Source: Pseudoneurospora amorphoporcata | Taxonomy: Eukaryota > Ascomycota > Sordariomycetes > Sordariales > Sordariaceae | Length of the DNA: 64,000 bases | Assembly (NCBI GenBank): GCA_033297205.1 | Contig: MU859195.1 | Span: 34,037 to 98,036 of the forward strand | Direction: 5' to 3' | Shown here: one piece after another, positions 55,202-64,000 of the stretch | Layout of the letters: each line of letters starts with the position of its first letter | How positions within the stretch are numbered: position 1 is the first letter of the stretch | Translations under genes and position numbers: made by a program | Notes under the pieces: model-generated | Database searches by the model: none | What the model was told of the DNA's origin: nothing | What the model saw: only the letters and a program-made list of their open reading frames with translations

Positions 55202-57263
55202 TCACCCATGCTCCAAATAGAAACGGGACGGGGAGAAACAATCAAGGGGCCAATGCCAGTGCCAATGGCCCATGCGAGTGTGTCACCTCCGGATGGATAT
55301 CAACAAATTCATACGCAGTGTCGCAGTATACCACATTAATGAAGAGTAGATTGGTAGAGATGGCTCGGACAGAGGAGTGTGGTAGCTTTCAAGTGCTCAA
55401 GTTGCTTGTACAACCCAAGTAGCTTTTGCACACCTCGATCATGACACATGAAACACGACTTGCAATCCTTGTTTGTTATGTTGATGGTGAAAGAAGGAAA
55501 ACCTTGCGAGTTATTGTGGGTTTTCGAGGCATGTACATAGGTATGATCGAAGTATGGAACTGGGATCATTTGCGGTTCCCCTGGTTGAGTGTCTTTCATA
55601 TAATGAGCACTTCAGTTCACAGTAAAGTTGAAAAGATGATGCGTACGGGTGAGTTTGGGTGCACATAGAGGTATACTCCGGATATCAACGGTGGCCACTA
55701 CTGGTGACAACAACGTCAGATGGAAGGCAACTGGACTTTCAGAGGAAGGCCGAGGAAACTAAAAATGACAGGTTAACTCCATGGCATCCCTCACGTCACC
55801 AGCGGCGAACATTGAAAAAGCTTCTGAGATGTCTGTCAACCTGCCATTTCTGCTCTTCGATGTGAGGTTCTCAGTCGCAAGATATGTGCCGTGGGTAGGA
55901 TTTGGGAGGGTCACAAAGATGGGACTTTCTCGCAGCTGGCCATGCTGGGTTTTCATTCTTCTCTGCTACCTTAACCTTCCAAAGTTGACTCCCCATTGAT
56001 TGGCTTCCTTTCCCCTGGATACTGCGGATAACCGCTCCTCTTCCCCCGGAAAACTTCAGACGGCAGAGGTATGATAATGCTTGTAAAGGGTCCTCACAAA
56101 CGACGAGTGTCGTCTCGCCAAGCATGCCCACTGCGCTTGTATATCTGGGGATTATTGCAGGGCCAGTTAAAGGAATCTAGATGTCGTCAATAAGTCCCCT
56201 TGTTTTAACTTCTGGGACAAGGAGAATGAAAGAAGGGCAAGACAAGGAAAGATTAAGGGTGAAGCATTGATAGCAATTGTGTAACAGGCCAGGTATCTAC
56301 CATAGACATTGACTGGATATAGACCAACGGAGCTGCCTGGCAAAGCGTACAGTTAAGCTGACGCAGCACCCGCTTATGTGTAGAAGTACTGTGGTGATAT
56401 TACCAGAGTGGGTTGTGTCTTTGCTGTTTGAGGAAGTGTCTGCCATCGATGTCCGTAGTTGCCCGAGCTGAGGAACCTAATTTTATTTCGATATTCTCCG
56501 AGACCGTTTAAAGACGACTGACTGCCTACTAGAGGTACAGCAGACCCCCGTTTCCCCTGTTCAATCCCTTGGTGGACCCTCCAGTCTTGTCTCCCCGGCA
56601 CCCCTTGAGCCTGGCCCACCCACCGCCTGACGGAGGTGGATTGAGTGGGGTACGCAGCAATGACGGGGTTGTCTCTTTTGATGAAGGAGGGGGCACTTGG
56701 GGCAGCCCAGGAACGCGGGCCATATACCACCAGCATCACCCGAGTGCTGCCCGTGCGGGAGTGCTGACCTGTTGGAGTGCGACCGCCAAACTGAAGTGCC
56801 AGTGAGATCGCATGGAACTCGACGCACAGTCCACCCAGCAGCACCTGCTGTGACCGTCCGCCAGACTTCCACAAGAGGTTCCAGTCCAGGGGCCTGCCGT
56901 GCGCGTTCTAAGGTGTCCCGATCGTCCAGTTCTCCGTCTCCCACTTTCCATTCTTCAAGGTCGACTGAAAGCTCCAGGCCATCAAGACCACACACTTGGC
57001 CTGGCGAGTCGAGCCTTGCCATTGTTGTCATCTGCTTTCAGTTTCTCTGCCTCTTTTTTTCCTGGCCCGTGAGCATCGGAACATCACGATATTTACGTCT
57101 GCTTTGCCCAACCCCTGCTTACCTCGTTGCCTCCTAAGGGCTCCGTAGAGGACGGGTTTCCCTTCCGTCGCCTTCCACCAATCTGGCTATCTACCTACCT
57201 TACCTCCCCGTTACTTGCGGCATCAGCGACGCCCACCGCGACCGCTTCCCGACCCCGACTTTG

Positions 57264-57293
57264 ACCTCAACCTCAACCTCCAACCTCAACCTC
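57264..57293 (+). repeat. ACCTCA short tandem repeat
   Basis: About five imperfect ACCTCA units, upstream of the LIM-RhoGAP gene, probably in its promoter or leader. Confidence 0.75.
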
Positions 57294-57809
57294 CCCCACA
57301 AGAAGAGTCCGTGTCAAGGCCATCTACACATACTGTCACAGCTCACGCCAGCTGCCGCGCCGAAGACGAACAACAAACGACGAACGCATTTGCTAGACGC
57401 ATACATCCCGTTCCATCGCACATCCCCCCTATCCCGCCTGGCGCTGGACTCCGCCCCGAGTAGGATAGGTGATCAGATATACGCAAAGGCAATCTGAGTT
57501 CCTTGCTCTTAGACGCATCGTCGAGACGCGAACGATCGATCGAGTTTCACCAGCACGCCGGCCCGACAGTGACGAACGATTCATTGCTGGTACTGCGTGC
57601 CCCTTTGATTCACCATTGGGGACCAAACTCTGCTTCACCTTGAAGGACAGCGTGCGACCGGGAATACCCTCCATTTGCAATTTCTAACGGAGTTCTGTTC
57701 CCTCGACCCTCGCCTCACGCCATTTGATTCTCGCGATTGTCCTATACTCGGAAAAAAGCTGGCGGTGAACTTGGGATCTCAGCACAGAGAAAGGGCCAAT
57801 ACCGCAACC

Positions 57810-60800
57810 ATGGATGACTATCTAGATGCCCCCATGGATGCGGACGATGTGTTCCCGTGCAAGGGATGCGGAGAGGTAAGCTGCCCACCCAGAGCCACTG
57901 CTTGATCCATGCTGACCATCCTGTGATAGATTTTGGAAGAAGGCAAAGCATTCGAACTTGGTATGTTACTTATACATCTATGCCTATAGCTTACTTGCGC
58001 TTGCGGGGGATATCAACCTTTCTTGATGTCCGACAGCACCTACGACAACTTGGGTTTCCGGGGGGCGAATGTGTCGGGTGCTTATGATCTACTTTACTGA
58101 CTCACTATGCCAGCTGGAAACCGATGGCATCTCGATTGCTTCCGTTGTAACACATGCAACACCCTCCTTGATTCGGATGCGAACCTCCTTCTGCTTGGAG
58201 ATGGCTCACTGATCTGCAACAATTGCACCTACAGCTGCAGTGCTTGCGGTAATAAGATTGAGGACTTGGCCATCCTGACCGGAGACCAGGCCTTCTGCGC
58301 AACGTGCTTCCGCTGCAGGAATTGCAAGAGAAAGATCGAGAACCTGCGCTACGCGAGGACCGCTCATGGGATATTTTGCATGAATTGTCATGAGAGTCTA
58401 ATGGCACGAAGACGAAAGAAAGCAAAAGCAGCGGCTCAAGCAAAAGCTCGAGATACCGACAAATCTCTTCCTGCGCTACCGCCAAACGCTGTGCCCCCAT
58501 CTAGCACAGGTTTCGCGCCTGAAAAGCTTGCGGCGGACTCCGATACCCCTACCGAACTATCACCACGACCTCGAAATGCTTATGGACGGCAGGACTCGTC
58601 GTCGCGCAGCAGTTCGAGGCCTGACCGCTCCCCTGAAAGATCGGCGGAGAACAAGGAAACAGTGCTGGCCCCGCCAGCGCCAAACTATAGACACAACCGC
58701 AACTCAACCATGTTATCTGCCGATTTCAACGGGGGCGATGCTGAGGACTTCTTTATTCCTGTCGCGCTTGACCAGAGCCCCGCGCCGTCAATGACGCCTC
58801 AGTCTATGGCCGATACATTCTCGGAGTCTATCCGGAAGAACAAAGATTACTTTGGCTCAACCAGGTCAAACGCCGTCCAGCCGGAGAAGAAGGAATCGAA
58901 CGCTCCAACACCGCACATCGCACTGATGGCTCAGATGGCGCAAGAGAGGCAGCCGTCGTCTGACTATGAGAGTCCCCAACAGGAGCGACCCCCACCCCGG
59001 AAGCTCTCTAGAGCGGCCGATGTAAACACCAAACCGGCCCATATCGCGACCATCCTGGCCGAAGCCTACAATCAGCAGCCCAACACCGAGGACTTCAAGC
59101 TGCAGAATGTCCCCAAAAGCAAGAGGCTTGTCAGCACCCGGAGCGAGTCTCAAGCGAGCAACAACATCGAGAATGGAACTACACAACGCAATAAGGAAAG
59201 TCCCGAGCCACCTTCAACGATGAGTCCTGACAGGGTCATGACCCCTAGATCCTCTCAGGATTCTCGTCCCAGGGATGCCATGAGCGATGAGATACGGCCG
59301 TCGAGCGATTCCGTGACCTCGCGCTCAGAAGTCTCGAACGCTGGGCGATCCATTCCGCGAAAAGAGGTTCCGCCTCCCGTATCCAGAAACTGTACGTCCC
59401 CGTCTCAGTCCCGTGTAGTTGTACCGGCAATGTTTACTGACGTGTTGCAAGTAGCCGATGGCAAACCTCTGCCGGTTCCTGGGTCGAACGCTACCGATGG
59501 CCCTGCTCTCCCGCTGCGTCCCCCGCCGCCTGAGCAGAAGCTCAGTAACACGTATATGCAACCCAGAGCACCACCTTTGCCTCCCACTCAGCAGACCCCT
59601 AAGAACCAGACTGCAACAGGTGGTGAAGTCCAGGAGCTGAAACCATCCCCCAAGTTGCCTAGGTGGAGCTCTGGGGTTGAGTTCAGCATGGATGAGGATA
59701 TGGCCCGGATACTCGGAACAGATGAGGGCTCATCGTCGATTCTCCGCCGGGTCTCGAACGCAGTACGGCATGGACGGAACAGCAGTGGCGAAGCAGGCGC
59801 TACTCCTGGCAGAATTTCTCACAGTAGGAGCGTGAGCGAAACCACCCGGGGAACTACTTCTCCCCGTTGGCCGAGAACTCCAATCGTTGAGGACTACTCA
59901 ACCGGTAATATCAACGATATAACAAGTCCGTTGTCTTTAGCTAGCACGACCCAAGATGATCCAGCCTATCTGAAGCGGCAGCTCAGAAGTTCTGAGCAAC
60001 GGGTGGCAGAGCTTGAGCGACAGTTCAACACGGAGAAGGATCTGAAGAGCCTCAACAAGAAACTGATTGAGAAGAGGAAGACAGTCTCGGTGCTTGACAC
60101 TCAGACCGAAATCATGATTAGACAGCTTGAGGTACTGGCTGGGTATGTTGAGCGCGCAAAGAAGACCAACGAGTCATTTGACGCTCGCGAGCTGGAGGAA
60201 TCGGCAATCAAGGAGTTCGTCCAGAAGCTAGAACGTCTCAAACACAACATGACGTCTGCTATCGAGCAGCTCATCGCTGAGAGGGATGATTTGGTGGAGG
60301 AAAAGAATCAGGCCATTGCCGACCGAGATCGTGCTCTGCTCGAGTTTGAGCAGCTTTCCTCGAAGAACGCTCAGTTGGCTGATATGAACAATGATCTGAC
60401 TCACCAGATTCAGGAGAGATTCAAGCAGCAGATCAACAACGGCGAGCTTAAGTCACCCAATGGTTTGGGTATTTACGGTCATGCCAAGGGTGCTTCGCTC
60501 AATATGGACTCCTCCAGCTTGCAGACAGCTACGACCATGGTTGGTCCTGATATGGAAGATCAGCTTGTGGAGGGCCCTACCGTGGTGAATATCCGCAAGG
60601 GCCAGGTCAAGAAGTTCAATTGGAAGAAGGGCTCCAGCAAGGTGGCGCACAATATATCGAAAGGTATCCGTGGTGCGGCAGGCGCATTCCAAGGACAGGA
60701 AGGAACCCAAAGGCAGCAGCAGCAGCAGCAGCAGCAGCAGGGTCCCCTGAACGGAGACAACATTGGCCTTCCTTACGCCATGACAGTTGCCCAGGTCGAG

Positions 60801-61706
60801 GCTCCTGTCACTGTCAATCCTCCACCAGCCAACACCATCAAGCCTGTGCTTGTTGACAACTCGCGGCAAGCTGGTGGTGGTGGTGGAGGAGGAGGATTTG
60901 GTTTCTTCGGAGGCAAGAAACCCAACGCGCAGCAAAAGTCGATGTCGGTGACCAATATCTCTACTCCTGCTGTTGCGGAGGCCCCCACCACTCTCTTCGG
61001 TTCCGACCTGGTTGAGCGGACTGAGCATGAACGCCGTCAAATACCAAGCGTAGTCACCCGTTGTATCGAGGAGGTTGAGCTTCGTGGTATGGATGTCGAG
61101 GGCATTTACAGGAAAACCGGAGGCAACTCCCAAATCAAGATGATTCAGGACGGCTTCGAGAAGCAGCAAGATTTCGACATTTCCGACCCGGAGATCGATA
61201 TTACTGCTGTGACAAGTGTTCTCAAGCAGTATTTCCGCAAGCTACCCAATCCGTTGCTGACGTTTGAGGTGTATGAGAGGGTCCTGGATTCAAACAGTAA
61301 GTCTCCTCTGTTATGTATGACTGACGGGTGTAGACAGATGCTAACCCAATACATTCTAGATATTCAAGACGTAGAAGAGAAATGCGCTCACCTCAAGAAG
61401 ACGGTCAACATGCTTCCCCCGAAGCACCGCGACTGCCTCGAGTTCCTTATGTTCCATCTTGCTCGAGTAGCGAGCAGAGAACGCGAGAATCTGGTAGGTC
61501 ATGCCGTTCCATCGGTCTCTCTTCTGTACACTTAGAACATCCGGCTAACTGGCTCCCGTTAGATGTCACCCAAAAACTTGGCTGTGGTGTTTGCGCCCAC
61601 CATTATGAGAGACCACAGTCTCGAGAAAGAAATGACAGACATGCATGCCAAGAATAATGCCGTGCAGTTCCTGATCGAGAACAGTACCCTCATTTTCGAG
61701 GAATAG
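57810..61706 (+). CDS. LIM-domain Rho GTPase-activating protein (Rga1/Rga2-like)
   Basis: Two LIM domains plus a RhoGAP domain, the layout of yeast Rga1/Rga2, which inactivate Cdc42-type GTPases in polarity. Exons 57810-57875, 57930-57960, 58114-61296, 61360-61493 and 61563-61706 join in frame to 1185 residues; removing a likely extra intron (59392-59454) gives 1164. LIM1 starts at CKGCGEILEEG and continues WHLDCFRCNTC across the small exons. LIM2 runs CSACGNKIEDLA to FCMNCHESL (about 72-125). A long Ser/Pro-rich disordered middle is followed by a coiled coil (about 620-780), a polyQ/polyG stretch and the RhoGAP domain over the last roughly 185 residues. That domain contains VEGIYRKTGG with the catalytic arginine finger, LKQYFRKLPNPLLTFEVYE and NLAVVFAPTIMR. 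The start is fixed by LIM1 and an AACCATGG context. Without the two small 5' exons the first LIM would be broken. Confidence 0.92.
60714..60740 (+). repeat. (CAG)9 repeat encoding polyglutamine
   Basis: Nine CAG codons encode Q9 in the LIM-RhoGAP, a possible site of length polymorphism. Confidence 0.95.
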
Positions 61707-62470
61707 GGAGGGAGTTGGAGCGGGCGAATGAGCACGGCGTGGGCGAAATGAGGACGGAAGGACGTGAGAGCCTATTCTTAACCACCAAATGACTTATACA
61801 TGGGTTTGTATATACTGATGATATATTTTGGTTTTCTCTAGAGTGTGCCTGAGCAGCGGCGGCTAGGCGGTGCGCTTGTCAGAGCAAGGAAGATGCGGAA
61901 GGAACGGACTCGATTGGCGTTGTTTTTCTCTTCTCATGGACGGCTCGTAGGGGCCACTCCGCTCGTATTCTTCTGGTCCAACTTTTCGGCTTTGTTGCTC
62001 GTTGAGTGGTATTATGACTCAGTAAAGAAGGAGATGATGGGTGGTCTGTATAGTAGTTTTGCGTGTATGTTGGACTGAAAAGGTTCAGGTTTGTTGTCTG
62101 CTCGTGGTGGTGCTGTTGGATGGGATTAAGCCTGATATGAGTTGGTAAGTGGAATGCCGCGACCCATGGCCTCAGCGTTGGATGAGACGACAACGTCGTT
62201 TATTCTTCAAAGTAACACTTGCAGATTTTAACTAGCTTCTCCTCAATGACGTTACAAATGCACTCCCTTTCTTTCCTTTCCTAAACTGGGTATCATTTCT
62301 TTCACAGACGCAACTCTTTGTCAAAAATTCCACCAACATCCCATCCACACAAACGTGACACAAACCACGCCCCAACGGACCAACATGTCCAGCCCTTACT
62401 CGCCCCGTACAACTTGCTGCCGTGAACTCCCTCCCTGTCCCGTGCCACCTCGGGTCCAACCGGCCGTAGT
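61707..62470. other. Convergent 3' region, LIM-RhoGAP / fyv7
   Basis: These 764 bases hold the two 3' ends. Nothing else recognised. Confidence 0.6.
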
Positions 62471-63346
62471 TCACTGCCCAACGATCCTCTTAACCTTATC
62501 CAACAACAAATTCCCCTGCCTTCCTAGTTTCATCTTCCCATCCCTTGCTCCGGGCTGCCTCGCCTTGGCCATTTGCCTGCGATACTTTTCTCTCTCGGCA
62601 ATCCGCTGGCGCTTTTCCTCCTCGCGCCGCGCAATCTCGGCCGCCCTTTCCTCGGCCTGCTTCTTCTTCTTCTCGGCCAGCGCTAGCTCCTTCTCGTAGT
62701 AGTTCGGTTTGCGGTGGCGCTTGGGAAGACGGGAGGGATGCATGTTGGGGTCCATGGGTGGAGGGACGTAGGGTTCGTCGTCGTCGGCTACTTTTGTGGT
62801 CGTTGTTGATTGTTCCTCCTTTTGTTCCTCTCCCTTGGTCTCCTTTCGGCGTGACTCTTCGCTGGCTGTCTGTTGTTCTTGTTCGGTTCTAGCGGCTTTG
62901 ACGGCGACGCCCTTCTCAAGAAGGATCTGCCGCGAAGGGTGAATGGGCGCAGGTGCGTCTACATCTTCCTGTTCCTTGTCCTTGCTGTTGTCGTTGCTGT
63001 TGTCCTCCTTGGTGACATGGGCATCTAGAACGGGCCCGACAGGGACACCGGGGGCAGCTGCGGCCTCGGCTTCTTTCTGGGCTTTGAGTTTGGTGTATTG
63101 CTTCTTGACTTTGGCCTTGGTGATGAGCTCCTTCTTAATCTTGTCGGCTGGTTGAAAGGAGATTTTAGGTCAGTATTTATACGGACGGAATGGGACTGTT
63201 TAGAGATAGGCAAAATGGTGGTTACCTTTGCGCTTCCACGCTCCATCTGGGAGGTTCGTTGGGCCAACACGGAAGCCGTGCTTGGCCTTCTTCTTGTCGG
63301 GGGCGCCGGTTGCCGGTTCCTCATCGCGAGCTCTCTTGGGCGCCAT
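62471..63346 (-). CDS. fyv7: rRNA-processing protein Fyv7 (TAP26/CCDC59 family)
   Basis: Small nucleolar protein needed for 18S rRNA maturation in yeast. Exons 63346-63226 and 63147-62471, separated by a 78-nt intron (donor GTAACC, acceptor CCAG), give 265 residues. The N-terminus MAPKRARDEEP is basic; HGFRVGPTNLPDGAWKRKA leads across the splice into DKIKKELITKAKVKKQYTKL, the core of the Fyv7 domain. A variable acidic/Gln-rich middle follows. The C-terminal part PSRLPKRHRKPNYYEKELAL opens a long Lys/Arg/Glu helix rich in charged heptads and ends KLGRQGNLLLDKVKRIVGQ. Composition and both conserved ends support the call. The gene converges with the LIM-RhoGAP gene. Confidence 0.87.
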
Positions 63347-63717
63347 GTTGTCGTATGTCAAAGTTCGTTTGTCGGTAATTTATCAGTGTAAGGGCGGAGG
63401 TATCCTGGTATAGTTGGTTTGAGGGGCGATAATATGGTGAGCAATTGATGTTGGTCTTTGGGTGTTGCGCTGTAGGAAGCTTTTGTATTTTCCCTCCCAG
63501 CTTCCCGACTTGAGGTGACCACTGCACGAGAGAAATCTACTGATAAGCTCCCCTTGTTCCTTATCGCTACAGGCGGTAGAAACTGGCAGAAGAACTGGGG
63601 CAGTCGGTGGATGTGGGGCTAGACTACACTAAAACATCAAATGACGCCGGATTTGGCCAGTGCAGTTGCATCACTCATCTTCAGAAGTCCAGGAACACCT
63701 CGGTACCAGTTAACTCG

Positions 63718-63768
63718 TTGAACCCTCGATGGTGAACTTGAGGAGCAGGACGAGTTTGAACCCTCGAT
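63718..63768. repeat. Direct repeat TTGAACCCTCGAT
   Basis: TTGAACCCTCGAT occurs exactly twice, at 63718-63730 and 63756-63768, with a 38-bp period, about 370-420 bases upstream of the fyv7 start. Confidence 0.8.
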
Positions 63769-63853
63769 ACAAGGAAGACGAAATTTAAAGGATCAAACCC
63801 ATTGAGTATAGATACTTATTTACAGGTACGTGATGCAATGTCTCGTTCACTGT

Positions 63854-63902
63854 GTACACTACGCAGGAGATCGCCGGGAACCTTTACGGCTATGTAGTGT
63901 AC
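63854..63902. repeat. Inverted repeat GTACACTAC/GTAGTGTAC
   Basis: Perfect 9-bp arms at 63854-63862 and 63894-63902 flank a 31-bp spacer. Confidence 0.7.
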
Positions 63903-64000
63903 CGTTCCAACTCTCCCCCGAAAATATTTTTCTTGGCACCCTCTGTTAGTCGGTTGTTAGAGGCCAAGCCAAAATTACCCTATTTTTGGCGCAATGGGTG

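Larger units (their letters stand above)
54004..57809. other. 3.8-kb intergenic region, MTHFR to LIM-RhoGAP
   Basis: It begins with the MTHFR 3' UTR and a strong hairpin (54109-54131). The last 700 bases look like the promoter and leader of the RhoGAP gene, including an ACCTCA repeat. Overlapping open frames around 56374-57137 on both strands match no family I know and appear to be GC-driven artefacts. Confidence 0.55.
63347..64000. other. Promoter-side flank of fyv7
   Basis: The last 654 bases lie upstream of fyv7. They contain a 13-bp direct repeat (63718-63768) and a 9-bp inverted repeat (63854-63902). No gene reaches in from the right edge as far as I can see. Confidence 0.55.

Noticed and set aside
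56374..57137. Overlapping 146-166-residue open frames between MTHFR and LIM-RhoGAP
   Set aside because: Frames are open on both strands at once, with no family match, splice logic or codon bias; this is most likely a GC-composition effect.
1..64000. Biosynthetic cluster, transposon, RIP-mutated repeat or CRISPR-like array
   Set aside because: Genes are unrelated housekeeping functions; no transposase, reverse transcriptase or regularly spaced repeats were seen, and intergenic base composition is not shifted to AT.

Overview
The window is nuclear DNA of a filamentous ascomycete in the Sordariales, most likely Neurospora or a very close relative. The reasons are the short introns (about 55-235 nt, with GTRNGT donors, CTRAC branch sites and YAG acceptors), the C-ending codon bias of the highly expressed genes, an 844-residue elongation factor 2, and proteins that match Pezizomycotina families from end to end. 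No bacterial, plasmid, viral, transposon or CRISPR features were seen. No intact tRNA or 5S rRNA gene was recognised, and the long intergenic stretches do not look AT-rich in the way RIP-mutated repeats do.

Layout from left to right: csf1 (-, bridge-like lipid transfer protein, cut by the left edge); a TMEM184/Ost-alpha membrane protein (+); EF-2, cot-3 in Neurospora (+); an RBM26/27-like PWI-CCCH-RRM protein (+); exocyst subunit sec5 (-); NAD-isocitrate dehydrogenase subunit 2 (+); an isolated 75-residue protein gene (+) between gene-free stretches of 3.6 and 4.2 kb; an unrecognised membrane-anchored acidic protein (+); a basic-secretory-protein-type metallopeptidase (-); stu1/CLASP (+); a zinc-finger regulator (-); a ROG1-type DUF676 lipase (+); MET13-type methylenetetrahydrofolate reductase (+); a LIM-RhoGAP (+); and the rRNA-processing factor fyv7 (-).

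The genes are mostly single-copy housekeeping functions: lipid transfer and lipolysis (csf1, ROG1-like), translation and ribosome assembly (EF-2, fyv7), nuclear RNA control (RBM26-like), polarised secretion and the cytoskeleton (sec5, stu1, LIM-RhoGAP), and central metabolism (IDH2, MTHFR). They do not form an obvious pathway cluster. Divergent pairs with roughly 1-2 kb shared promoters are csf1/hfl1, sec5/IDH2, BSP/stu1 and the zinc-finger gene/ROG1-like. Convergent pairs are RBM26-like/sec5, orphan/BSP, stu1/zinc-finger and RhoGAP/fyv7.

Gene models were assembled by hand from splice signals and reading frame. Two are not obvious from open frames alone. The zinc-finger gene has a first exon (43334-43240) separated by a microsatellite-filled intron, and this exon supplies the missing half of a CxxC finger. 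The LIM-RhoGAP has a frame-preserving 63-nt intron hidden inside a long open frame. I found no convincing new multi-gene system. The most unusual signals are non-coding: a three-way-junction palindrome upstream of the RNA-binding protein gene (14668-14740), a roughly 100-nt imperfect inverted repeat in the gene desert (30614-30712), a nested hairpin inside an IDH2 intron (23185-23247), a GC island (35401-35640) and microsatellites in three first introns.
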